A DNA stretch of 64,000 nt, from positions 241,509-305,508 of the forward strand of contig NW_022985210.1 in assembly GCF_010093535.1 (NCBI RefSeq), read 5' to 3'. The stretch is from Lindgomyces ingoldianus. Its lineage: Eukaryota; Ascomycota; Dothideomycetes; Pleosporales; Lindgomycetaceae. Below, piece after piece: positions 23,540 to 33,709 of the stretch; the stretch's first letter is position 1; every line of letters begins with the position of its first letter. A program made the position numbers and the translations under genes. The notes under the pieces are model-generated. The model searched no databases. It was not told where the DNA came from and saw only the letters and a program-made list of their open reading frames with translations.

Positions 23540-24131
23540 TGTTATAATCTTTACTTTAGAAAGCACTTAGGTCTTATAATGTTCCTAAGGGGGAAGTAGG
23601 ACAGATAGTAGGGGCTAATCTAGTAGGGTGTACAGTCCTATGTACAGGCTATTAGGCTAATAAAGGGAGGGAGAGTGACTAGATTATAGTTTGCCCTATA
23701 TGCAGCAGTAAAAAGGCTAGAGTTAAACAGTCCTATTAAATAAAGTTAGAGGTATATATAGTGTAAGATATATAAATAGTATTACAGCTCTTTAAAAAGC
23801 TAAATGCTACTTAGTCTATGTAATAAATAAACTAAACATTAAACACACTTTCTAAAGGTTATTTAATATAGGAACTATATACATGTGTAGAGGACACTAA
23901 GGTGAGCTAGATAAGCCTACATAAGCCTGCTAAGCAGGGCTTGCTAAGCTCCTCTAGACTTGTAGGATTTGTGTCCTATCCTCCTATTAGACAACGCATT
24001 CTTCCATAATCTTAGGTAGCCGTGCTACCTCCGCGTCCTCCGCTTGGTCTGTAAGCGAGTCCCGCTCCAACCGTACTATATTGTGGAGCATCCTGGGTGG
24101 AGTTACGCTGGTCCAACCGTAGACTGTAACA
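23540..24131 (-). repeat. 5' LTR of Gypsy element G2
   Basis: 592 bp. The last roughly 200 bp (outer end) are unmutated (CCTCCGCGTCCTCCGC, GTCCCGCTCCAACCG), while the same bases in the partner LTR carry T for C. The inner end is RIP-mutated. Confidence 0.9.
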
Positions 24132-24136
24132 GATAG

Positions 24137-25760
24137 CTTACCTACTTTAGCTTGCACCTGCTTCTTTGCCTTCTTCCTATTACTGCGCGCTCTAAACTCC
24201 TTTAGAGCTGTTAAGCGTAGGCTTTTTTAAATTATTAAGGTCTCTTCTACCTTAATCTACTTTCTTTTATGTAATTTATGTTGTGTGGTAGCCTTATTAG
24301 CTACTTAAAGCTTAGTAATTTCCTGTTACACTAACACTAGCTTATACATAATTATTGCTGCCCCCTTTAAAACCTTCTTAAACGCCTTAACTATAAAAGT
24401 TAGTAAACTATTTATATGCTTTTAAATCTTTATCTTTATAAGCATTAATTATAACTTAAGTTCTAAGGTATTACTTAGGGTTTATAACTACTAGGGCTTA
24501 TTATATATAGGTAGTAGTAGTAATAGAGTGCGTAACTTTACATTAAGGCTTATTATAACTTGTTATAGGTTAAAAGAAACTAATCTAGCGCCTTAGAACC
24601 CTTCTTAGATATTACTAAAAGTAATTATAGTATTATAGGCTACTTTAAAGCATAGTAGGAACTTTATTTTTATAATATAGGTAATTTAGTTGTGTATAAG
24701 GTTTTTAGCTTAGCGCCTATATGCCTTCTTTAAAGGAGTAAAACAACCTACATTAAGTAGCTATAAAAAGTGTAATAAGTAAAAAGGCATATAAATAGTA
24801 ATAATTTTATTATTCTTATAGTATTACTAGAAATAAAGTAAGTTGTAGCTTTTATAGCTGTTAATAACTAGCAGACAGTAGCTGCTAACAGTACACTTTT
24901 TTATATGCGCGTTAAAGTGCTTTAACTAGTCTAAACTAAGCTAATTAGTAGTCTAGCTGCGCTTAGAGATTATAATAACCTAATCTTAGAGTAGATTTTC
25001 CTTCTTATACTAGTTTAAAAAGTAGTTGCCACCTTAAAAGATAATAAAAGGCAAAATAGCTTACTTTTTAGCATTAATGCCCTAGATAGCTGTTGTCTAC
25101 TCCTAGTTGCCTAGCTAGACTGCTTTTAGCTGTCTTTGTCTCTCTAAACCTATAACAACTGCTTTAGTAGATATCTAGCCTATTATAAACCTTATTTTGT
25201 TAAAGTTGTACATGTTGTTATTCTAGATGCTATACTTAGCTTTAATATTCTTTATAAAGTTAAACTAGCTTTAAATTACTATAAGATCTTTATAAAAGGC
25301 TCTTTTATAGTTATACTTACACTTAAACTTTACTTTAAGCTCTAGGTAACACTTAATAAATATATTAAGCTAGTTTATGCTAATATAGCCTATATTACGC
25401 TTAGCGCGTAAAGAATTAGCTATATTAGCTATAGCTACTAGCTAAAGGGGAAATCCTTGCGCATCTAGCTTAAGTATATGCTAAATAATTACCTACTTTT
25501 TATTATTATCTAGCTTTTATAAGTTAGCTGTATAATTAGCTTAGAAAGGTTGTCTAGCGCGTTAGTTGCTTATTGTCTTTTAAGGGACCTTGTAGATAGC
25601 TGCAGTATGTTAGTTAGAAAGTGTTGCGTCTTATTTAAAAGCCTAAAGTGTAAGCTACATCTAATATTCCTTTAACATGTTTAAGTAGTGTTGTTAGAAA
25701 TGCATTAGTGTAAAAAGAGTAGTGTAGTAGAGTCTTAGCAAAAGTAAGCAACTCAGGTGT
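24137..25760 (-). pseudogene. Transposase remnant of Fot1-like element F1 (interrupted copy)
   Basis: On the minus strand at about 25,175-25,205 the motif reads YNFNK..FIIG, corresponding to the first catalytic aspartate motif (Y-N-x-D-E-x-G-F) of DDE pogo/Fot1 transposases with Asp changed to Asn. The downstream text (VVIGLER-like, then N-A-K...) follows the family. Numerous RIP stops make it inactive. Confidence 0.8.
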
Positions 25761-25786
25761 GTAAGCAACTCGCCCATAAAGTACGT

Positions 25787-26329
25787 TATAAGAAATATAT
25801 AAAGTAATAAACAATAGTGTTACTAAAGTGTATTTTAAAAAGATTATAACTAACTAGTGTGTTTTAAAAAAAGATTTTACTTAACTTTATATTTTATAAA
25901 CTTAAATATATTAAGTATAGTAAGTGTTACTAATAACTTACTTTATTTTTAGTAATACTATAAAGATAGTAAAACTATTACTATTTATATACTTTTTTAC
26001 TTATTACACTTTTTATAGCTATTTAATATAAGTTATTTTATATTTTTAAAAAAGTATATAAGCGCTAAGCTAAAAACCTTATATATAACTAAATTACTTA
26101 TTATAAAGTAAGCTTATAAGTAAAGTAATACTTAAAAGTAAATAATAGCTAGCTAAATTTTAGCTTTAATTAAGTTAGTAAAAATTATTTTTTAAAAACT
26201 AAAGGTTTATATAAATTTAAGATTAGTTATCTAGAAATTAGTTAATTATTAGCTGTAATTAAAAGAACATGTTCTAGCTTTAGCTTTTAATGTGTTTCTA
26301 CTCTTATAATAGTCTTTCTTTTCTTTGCA
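25787..26329. repeat. AT-rich segment with F1-derived patches
   Basis: No gene. The part around 25,930-26,090 matches internal Fot1 sequence at about 32,490-32,650, and the start (25,789 onward) continues the repeat interrupted at 10,573. The rest is RIP-degraded and unassigned. Confidence 0.5.
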
Positions 26330-26699
26330 CCTTGCGTTTTCTAGCGTTGCACCTGTTCCTTTTACTGCCTAATACTGCTACGCTACGCCTAATACTGCTA
26401 CCTAATATCTTTAATTTAATTGTTTTAGCATTAAAGCCCTAGTTGTAGAGCTGCAGCTTGCGTAGTTTATTGCCTCTGCAGGAATTTCTTAGAGTACTAG
26501 GGAGCTCTAGCGCTGCTTCTACCTCTGCCTCTGCCTCTCTATTACTGCAAAGATTAATGTAGTACATGTAATACCTTAACAAGCTGTTTTACTTGCACAA
26601 CTGCTAGTTTAGCTTTTTTAACTGCTGTTTAAATATAATAGGCTAATGTTTAGAGGTGTTAGTAAGAGATTACCTAGCAGTGTTAGGAAATGCATAAAG

Positions 26700-26825
26700 T
26701 AAATTGCAGCAAATTATAGTAAACTACAGCAAATTGCGGCAAACTATAGCAAATTGCAGCAAACTACAGCAAATTGCGGCAAACTATAGCAAATTAAAGC
26801 AAACTACAGTAGATTACAGCAGCAG
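26700..26825 (+). repeat. AT minisatellite, 11/22-bp unit
   Basis: Tandem units of the form TAAATTGCAGC/AAACTATAGC repeat about ten times. The array recurs in inverted orientation at about 29,480-29,625. A small open frame across it is a product of the repeat. Confidence 0.75.
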
Positions 26826-26914
26826 GCAACAATCTCTAGTAGATATTAGTTGTGTTGCAAGTAGCTCTATGTATAGAGAGGGTTCTAGGGGGGTAATGCC
26901 TCTAGAAAAAAAAG

Positions 26915-27600
26915 CCTTACAAAGGGCAGCAATAATTGTACATAAGCTAGTGTTAGCGTAATAGGAAATTACTAAGCTTTAAGCAGCTAATAAGGCAGGT
27001 ACATTTAGAAAGGCCTGCGCTTAACAGCTTAAAATAAGTTTAGGGCGCGCAGTGATAGGAAAAAGGCAAAGAAGCAGGTGTAAGCTTGTTAGATATGCGC
27101 ACCTACTATCAAGACAGGAGGAACGCTGGACGAAAGCTGCTACATAGTACGAGCAATAAGCTCGAACAGTATGTTGCTGCAAATTGCAGCATGTTGCAGC
27201 TGGTCGCGCATAGGGCTAGTGCGCGAGGGACTCAGACTGGAAAAACAAAGCTGAGCAACACAAGCAGAGCAGACAAAAAGAAAAAGAAACATTAATTAAT
27301 TAATACAATTAATCATCATCCCATACATTATATCTAAAACCCATTATTCATCTTAGGAAGCCTAGAAACAGTGCTTTAATCTGACAAAGCTAAAGTAGAT
27401 AAGCAATTCTAAAGGCGCTGCGGACAGTGCAATTAGACTAGGCATAACGCGCAAACGTGTAAGCAAGAAGTAGAAGTAGTATCTAAATAATATTCCAGGC
27501 TGTACTGTACTCTATAGTGCTAGAGTGGGTTGTTATGGGCTATAATAAAGTTTGTTGTGGTGTGGTCTTGGCAAAAGTGAGCAACTTAGGTGTGCGAGCA
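26915..27600 (+). mobile_element. 3' fragment of a Fot1-like element, TIR truncated and fused to minisatellite
   Basis: Sequence from the F1 3' region (transposase tail, GGCGCTGCGGACAGTGCAAT, then GGTCTTGGCAAAAGTGAGCA) ends inside the TIR at GAGCAACT and joins GCCAATCC of the minisatellite. The last roughly 18 bp of the TIR are missing. The same junction appears in the mirror arm at about 28,835, so the fusion predates the inverted duplication. It is interrupted by the solo LTR at 27,087. Confidence 0.7.
27087..27386. mobile_element. Solo LTR (family S1), 300 bp, little RIP
   Basis: TGTTAGATATG...TTTAATCTGACA, flanked by AAGCT on both sides (27,082-27,086 and 27,387-27,391). The paralogue at about 33,476 has the site empty. 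It is the same family as 1,131-1,450 but shorter in the internal GCAGCATGTTGC array, and GC-richer. Confidence 0.88.
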
Positions 27601-27603
27601 ACT

Positions 27604-27783
27604 GCCAATCCTCAACACACTAATGCGGCTGATGCCAATCCCCGACACACCGATGCGGCTGATGCCAATCCTCGACACACCAATGTGGCTGATGCCAATT
27701 CCCGACACACCAATGCGGCTGATGCCAATCCTCGACACACCAATGTGGCTGATGCCAATCCCCGACACACTGATGTGGCTAGA
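27604..27783 (+). repeat. 30-bp minisatellite, six units
   Basis: Six tandem copies of a 30-bp unit beginning GCCAATCCCCGACACACCGA and ending TGCGGCTGAT, with single-base variants. The unit is a multiple of three and free of stops in several frames, so open frames on both strands (27,517-27,816 and 27,586-27,801) arise from it and should not be taken as genes. Mirror copies occur near 28,753-28,835 and degenerate copies at 813-870, 10,345-10,443 and about 30,476-30,505. Confidence 0.92.
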
Positions 27784-28873
27784 GAGGTGGAACAGACGCA
27801 ACTAACTATAATTTAAACATGTTTTACACAACGCATGCTAGAGCAAACTGCATGCAAATTAGCGTAAAGGTGCACTTACATTAGGTATACATTTTTTTTA
27901 AAAAAGAATATAAGAAACACATAAGGTAACAGAGAAACAGCGTTACTAGGGTTTATCTAAAGAAATTCTAACTAACTAGCGCGTCTAAAAGAGGAGATTC
28001 TGCTCAACTTTTCGTTCTGCAAACCCGAATATAATAAGCAGAGCAAGCTCTGCTAATAAAATTACTAGAAATTTAGAAGCAGTTATTAAAAATAATGCTA
28101 GCACTAATAACACTTTTTATTATATAATTAGTAAGTAGTATTCTAATAAACTTAATCTGCATTAGAATCTTAAGAATAAAAAAGTTTACTATTTTAGTTA
28201 TATTATTAATTTTATTATATAAGCATTTTTATTTTTAAGTTTATATAAAAGTTATCTTAAAAATCTTAAAGCTATAGACTTTAAAAAAGTAAATAAATTA
28301 CCTCTTAATTCTATATAATAAGATATAATTAGAGCTATTAGTCCTTTTAGTAAACTTTATAATATTATAGTCTATATTTATAGTTTAGAGCTTTATGTAA
28401 ATAAGTTTATCTTATAAGCTAGATAGATAATACCTTTAAATAATTATATAAGATAGAACAGCTAGTATTATTAGCAGAGCTTGCTCTGCTTATTATATTC
28501 GGGTTTGCAGAACGAAAAGTTGAGCAGAATCTCCTCTTTTGGACGCGCTAGTTAGTCAGAATTTCTTCAGATAAACCCTGGTAACGCTATTTCTCTGTCA
28601 CCTTAGGTATTTCTTACATTCTTTTTTAAAAAAAATGTATACCTAATATAGGTGCACCTTTCTGTTAATTTGCATGCAGTTTACTCTAGCATGCGTTGTG
28701 TAAAACATGTTTAAATTATAGATAGTTGCGTCTGTTCCACCTCTCTAGCCACATCGGTGTGTCGGGGATTGGCATCAGCCACATTGGTGTGTCAGGGATT
28801 GGCATCAGCCGCATCGGTGTGTCGGGGATTGGCAGTTGCTCACACACCTGAGTTACTCACTTTTGCCAAGACC

Positions 28874-29283
28874 NNNNNNNNNNNNNNNNNNNNNNNNNNN
28901 NNNNNNNNNNNNNNNNNNNNNNNNNNNNNNNNNNNNNNNNNNNNNNNNNNNNNNNNNNNNNNNNNNNNNNNNNNNNNNNNNNNNNNNNNNNNNNNNNNNN
29001 NNNNNNNNNNNNNNNNNNNNNNNNNNNNNNNNNNNNNNNNNNNNNNNNNNNNNNNNNNNNNNNNNNNNNNNNNNNNNNNNNNNNNNNNNNNNNNNNNNNN
29101 NNNNNNNNNNNNNNNNNNNNNNNNNNNNNNNNNNNNNNNNNNNNNNNNNNNNNNNNNNNNNNNNNNNNNNNNNNNNNNNNNNNNNNNNNNNNNNNNNNNN
29201 NNNNNNNNNNNNNNNNNNNNNNNNNNNNNNNNNNNNNNNNNNNNNNNNNNNNNNNNNNNNNNNNNNNNNNNNNNNNNNNNNNN
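28874..29283. other. Assembly gap (410 N)
   Basis: Run of N inside the right arm of the palindrome. By symmetry with the left arm about 250 bp of Fot1-end sequence (plus any insertion) is expected here. Confidence 0.99.
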
Positions 29284-29469
29284 AGGCTTTTCTAAATGTA
29301 GCTGCCTTATTAGCTGCTTAAAGCTTTGTAATTTCCTATTACGCTAACACTAGCTTATGTACAATTATTGCTATCCTTTTTAAGGCTTTTTTTCTAGAGA
29401 CATTACCCCTATATAACCCTCTCTATACGTAGAGCTACTTGTAACACAACTAATATCTACTAGAGATTA

Positions 29470-29625
29470 CTGCCTGCTGCTGTGATCTACTGCAGTTTGC
29501 TGCAATTTGCTATAGTTTGCTGTAGTTTGCCGTAGTTTGCCGCAATTTGATATAGTTTACCGCAATTTGCTGTAGTTTGCTGCAATTTGCTGTAGTTTAC
29601 TGCAATTTGCTGTAATTTACTTTAT
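29470..29625 (-). repeat. AT minisatellite, mirror copy
   Basis: Reverse complement of the array at 26,700-26,825, with slightly different unit order. Confidence 0.75.
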
Positions 29626-29659
29626 GCATTTCTTAACGCTAGTAGGTAATCTCTTACTA

Positions 29660-31079
29660 ACATCTCTAGGCATTAGCCTATTATATTTAAACAGTAGTTA
29701 AAGAAGCTAAACTAGCAGTTATGTAAGCAAAACAGCTTGTTAAAGTATTACATGTACTACATTAATCTTTGCGGCCATAGAGAGGCAGAGGCAGAGGCAG
29801 AGGCAGCGCTAGAGCTCCCTAGCACTCTAAGAAATTCCTGCAGAGGCAACAAACTACACAAGCTGCAGCTCTATAACTAGGGCTTTAATGCTAAAACAAT
29901 TAAATTAAAGATATTAGGTAGCAGTATTAGGCATAGCGTGGCAGTATTAGGCAGTAAAAGGAACAGACGCAATGTGTAACAAGGTAGGCACAGTTAACCA
30001 CATAGCCTTCTCTTGCTTATAGAGGTTTAGGCTAGACTAGAGACAACTGCTAGTGCTAGTGCTAGCCCTAGCATTATCTATATATATATTATACTATGCT
30101 AGAATACTTAGCTTAAGTATTCCCGTGCGTACCTTTTAGTATAGTAGGGAAAGTTGTATAGTATTAGCTTAGCAGGCAGGGCGTCTACCTTATTACACAA
30201 CACTAGAGACTGCAAGGTGCAAAGGGGAGGATGTGAGAGGTATTAAGCAGGAAACACAGGTTACAGAGAGGGAATGCAGAATAGGGGGGTAACAAGAGAG
30301 AGTAAACCTTAAGGTTAGAGGCAGAGGTACAGAGGCCGAGGAGCCTATATACCCTGTGCCAAGCCCTTAGGGTACTCAGGGGTTAGATAGCTGTAACATA
30401 ACTGTGACAAAGGAAGACTATTGTAAGGGCACAAACGTGTTAAGAGCTAGAGCTAACTATTATTTACTTTTTTTTAGCTATATTAGTGTGTTAGTGATTA
30501 TGTGAAGCTATGTAAGGCACTAGAGACATAAGGAACTGCATTAAATGTATTGCTAGAGGAGTCCTTTATAGGAGTCTATATATATGCAAAATAATTAGGT
30601 GGGTCTTAGCAACAGACTGTGCTAAGATGCATACAACTATAGTGCTAACGCATCTAACTATTATGTGATAACACATCTAACTATTGTGCAACTATAGTAA
30701 CAACACATCTAAGTGTTACTACTGCAAATAGATTAGTTACATGCTATAGTTAAATGTTGTTATTATACATTTATTACCTATCTAATACTACTTTGCTAAG
30801 CATTATGCTGTAACTATTCTTTAACCTAGATAACCTACTTTAATACGCTAACTATTACTGTTGCGTAAGAAGAGCACAGGGACCTAGCGTCGCGCACATA
30901 GGCCTAGTGTCGCGCCTGTGTTTCAGACAAGCAGCCTAAGACACTTAGCGCCTAAGCTCTCTATAAGCCTCTTATAGTGAATAGACTTGCTTCTTATTGC
31001 TCTCTAATTAGTAGTTGCAACAATTACTCTAAGCAAGCTTTGCTTTTACAGATCATTTATGAACTGTTGTAGTATTTTA
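29660..31079 (+). repeat. Repeat family X, copy 2
   Basis: Direct repeat of 1-1,768 lacking the S1 solo LTR, with ATTAT present once (about 30,761-30,766). It carries four rather than three GAGGCA units and one rather than two minisatellite units, and ends at the same GTAGTATTTTA terminus. No coding potential is seen. Confidence 0.85.
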
Positions 31080-31549
31080 TAATTAATATAGTAATTAAGC
31101 TTAAAATATATATAAATTTCTATGTTAAAAACTAACCTAATCTTAAATATAATACTTTAAAGATAAAGAATTAAAAAATGCTTTAACGTACTTTACAGGC
31201 AAGTTGCTTACACACCTAAGTTGCTTACTTTTACTAAGACCTTACTAAACTACTCTTTCTACACTAATGCATTCCCTATAACACTACTTAGACGCGCTAA
31301 AAGAACGTTAAATACAGCTTACGCTCTAAGCTTTTAAATAAGACATAAAACTCTTAAAGAAATGTGCTACAGCTATGTGCAGAGTTTTATAAAAAATAAT
31401 AAATAACTATAGCACTAAATAACCTTTATAAGCTAATTCTACAGCTAAATTATAAAGGCTAGGCAATAAAAAGAAGCAGGTAATTGTTAAGACTATACTT
31501 AAGCTATATGCGTAAGGAATTTCCCCTTAGATAGCATTTATAGCTAATA

Positions 31550-33709
31550 ACGTACTTCATAGGCGAGTTGCTTACACACCTAAGTTACTTACTTTTGCTA
31601 AGACCTTACTACACTACTTTTTTTACACTAATGCATTTTTAATAACACTACTTAAATATGTTAAAGGAATGTTAGATATAGCTTATACTTTAAGCTTTTA
31701 AATAAAACATAACACTTTTTAACTAATATGCTGCAGCTATTTATAAAGTCTTTTAAAAAATAATAAGTAACTAACACACTAAATAACTTTTCTAAGCTAA
31801 TTATATAGCTAACTTATAAAAGCTAAATAATAATAAGAAGTAAGTAATTATTTAGTACATACTTTAGCTAAATACGCAAGAATTTCCTCTCTAGCTAGTA
31901 GCTATAGCTAATATAGCTAATTCTTTACACGCTAAGCATAATATAAGCTATATTAGCATAAACTAGCTTAATATATTTATTAAGTGTTACTTAAAGCTTA
32001 AAGTAAAGTTTAAGTATAAGTATAACTATAAAAAAGCTTTTTATAAAAATTTTTATAGTAATTTAAAGCTAGTTTAACTTTATAAAGAATATTAAAAGTA
32101 AGTATAGCATCTAGAATAATAATATATATAACTTTAATAAAATAAAGTTTATAATAGGCTAGATATCTACTAGAGTAGTTGTTATAAGTTTAGAGAGATA
32201 AGGACAGCTAAAAGTAGTCTAGCTAGGTAACTAGAAGTAGATAACAGCTATCTAGAGCATTAATGCTAAAAGGTAGGCTATTCTACCTTTTATTATTTTT
32301 TAAAGTAGCAACTACTTTTTAAACTAGTATAAAAAAAATCTACTTTAAAATTAAGTTATTATAATCTCTAAGCATAGCTAGACTACTAATTAGCTTAGTC
32401 TAGACTAGTTAAAGCACTTTAATGTGCATATAAAAAAGCATACTATTAGCAGCTACTATCTACTAGTTATTAATAGCTATAAAAGCTATAACTTACTTTA
32501 TTTTTAGTAATACTATAAAGATAATAAAATTATTACTATTTATATACTTTTTTACTTATTACACCTCTTATAGCTACTTAATATAGGTTGTTTTACTCTT
32601 TTAAAGAAGGTGTATAAGCACTAAGCTAAAAACTTTATATATAACTAAATTACTTATATTATAAAAATAAAGTTCTTACTATGCTTTAAAGTAGCTTATA
32701 ATACTATAATTACTTCTAGTAATATCTAAAAAGAGTTCTAAGGCGCTAGATTAGTTCCTTTTAACTTATAATAAGTTATAATAGGCCTTAATATAAAGTT
32801 GCGCACTCTATTACTACTACTACTTATATACAACAAGCTTTAGTAGTTACAAACTCTAAGCAATACTTTAAAATTTAGGTTATAATTAATGCTTATAAAA
32901 ATAAAAATTTAAAAGTATATAAATAGTTTACTAACTTTTATAGTTAAAGTGTTTAAAAAAGTCTTAAAGAGGGCAGTAATAATTATGTATAAGCTAGTAT
33001 TAGTGTAATAAGAAATTACTAAGCTTTAAGCAGCTAATAAGGCTACTGTAACAATTCTCGTTCCATCTCAGGTCGCCCGGAACCTCCGGAAGGCCCCCGT
33101 ATCGGCCCCGACCTCGACCTGGCCCCGACTATGCCCTGCCCCCTGCTGTACCCCTATTCCCTCATGTATTTAGTCGCACCTCGCCCCCGTAGCTAGCTCG
33201 GTAGTTTTCTGATATCCTACGTACAAGGCCTATAGGTGTCAATGGCATTCCCAGGTTCAGAGTCCCCACGCACTCCCATATGCCTCTGAGTGGACTCCCA
33301 CCGTATTCGGACCCATTGTCTTGCCTGCGCCGTTACAGCTACTACGTAACATAAATTATATAAAAAAAAGTAAATTAAGGCAAAAAAAACTTTAATAATT
33401 TAAAAAAGCCTACGCTTAACAGCTCTAAAGGAGTTTAGAGCGCGCAGTAACAGGAAGAAGGCAAAGAAGCAGGTGTAAGCTAAAGTAGGTAAGCTATCCT
33501 AAAGGCGCTATAGACAGTGTAATTAGACTAGGCATAACACATAAATGTGTAAGCAAAAAGCAGAAGTAGTATCTAAATAATATTCTAGGCTGTACTGTAC
33601 TATATAGTGCTAGAGCGGGTTGTTATAGGCTATAATAGAGTTTGTTAGGGTGGGGTCTTGGCAAAAGTAAGCGACTCAGGTGTGTGAGCAACTCGCCCAT
33701 GAAGTACGT
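31550..33709 (+). mobile_element. Fot1-like F1 copy, full length, interrupted by a solo LTR
   Basis: TIRs start ACGTACTTCATAGGCGAG, and TA lies at 31,548-31,549 and 33,710-33,711. It is 2,160 bp long, or 1,864 bp after removing the solo LTR and its duplication, in line with the other F1 copies. The plus-strand motif YNFNK..FIIG lies near 32,127-32,160 (catalytic Asp changed to Asn), and RIP stops occur throughout. Confidence 0.88.
33047..33337. mobile_element. GC-rich solo LTR (family S2), 291 bp, not RIP-mutated
   Basis: TGTAACAATTC...CGCCGTTACA is flanked by GCTAC on both sides (33,042-33,046 and 33,338-33,342). Paralogous F1 copies (for example about 47,985) lack it. It is strikingly GC-rich (CCCCGACCTCGACCTGGCC) within fully RIP-degraded DNA, so it inserted after RIP or escaped it. 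No other copy is in the window. Confidence 0.88.

Larger units (their letters stand above)
10792..24131 (-). mobile_element. Ty3/Gypsy LTR retrotransposon G2, minus strand, itself invaded
   Basis: 592-bp LTRs at 10,792-11,383 and 23,540-24,131 (TGTTAYAATC...TGTAACA) are flanked by the target duplication GATAG (10,787-10,791 and 24,132-24,136). The paralogous transposon at 43,215 carries the same site uninterrupted (about 43,428-43,440). Without the inner element G1 it measures about 7.67 kb. Gag lies to the right and pol to the left, so it reads leftward. All frames are broken by RIP. Confidence 0.93.
10576..25786 (-). mobile_element. Fot1/pogo-like DNA transposon F1 (1.87 kb) split by a 13.3 kb Gypsy nest
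   Basis: The inverted termini ACGTACTTTATAGGCGAG and their complement lie at 10,576 and 25,786, flanked by TA on each side (10,574-10,575 and 25,787-25,788). The TIR homology runs about 57 bp. Removing 10,792-24,131 and one copy of GATAG leaves 1,866 bp, nearly the 1,862 bp of the uninterrupted copy at 43,215-45,076. Transposase is on the minus strand. Confidence 0.9.
26330..29985. repeat. Large inverted duplication (palindrome), centre near 28,230
   Basis: The left arm (about 26,330-28,200) and right arm (about 28,250-29,985) are reverse complements. Matching marks include the RGCAGAGCTTGCTCTGCT block (28,052 and 28,474), the 30-bp minisatellite (27,604 and about 28,753), the Fot1 end fragment, the 11/22-bp AT minisatellite, and the GAGGCA tract. 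The left arm additionally has a solo LTR (27,087-27,386). The right arm contains an assembly gap (28,874-29,283). The central roughly 400 bp is AT-rich. Confidence 0.8.

Noticed and set aside
26704..26961. 85-codon frame rich in Gln, Asn, Lys and Tyr
   Set aside because: Encoded by the AT minisatellite array and a transposon tail.
27517..27816. Overlapping open frames on both strands encoding periodic 10-residue peptides
   Set aside because: They come from the 30-bp minisatellite, whose unit length is divisible by three and which lacks stops in several frames. No gene context.
28757..29347. Long open frames spanning the N gap
   Set aside because: They are artefacts of reading N as coding; the flanks are minisatellite and transposon sequence.
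26700..29625. CRISPR-like array from regularly spaced repeats
   Set aside because: Units are contiguous minisatellites without unique spacers in a eukaryotic repeat context.
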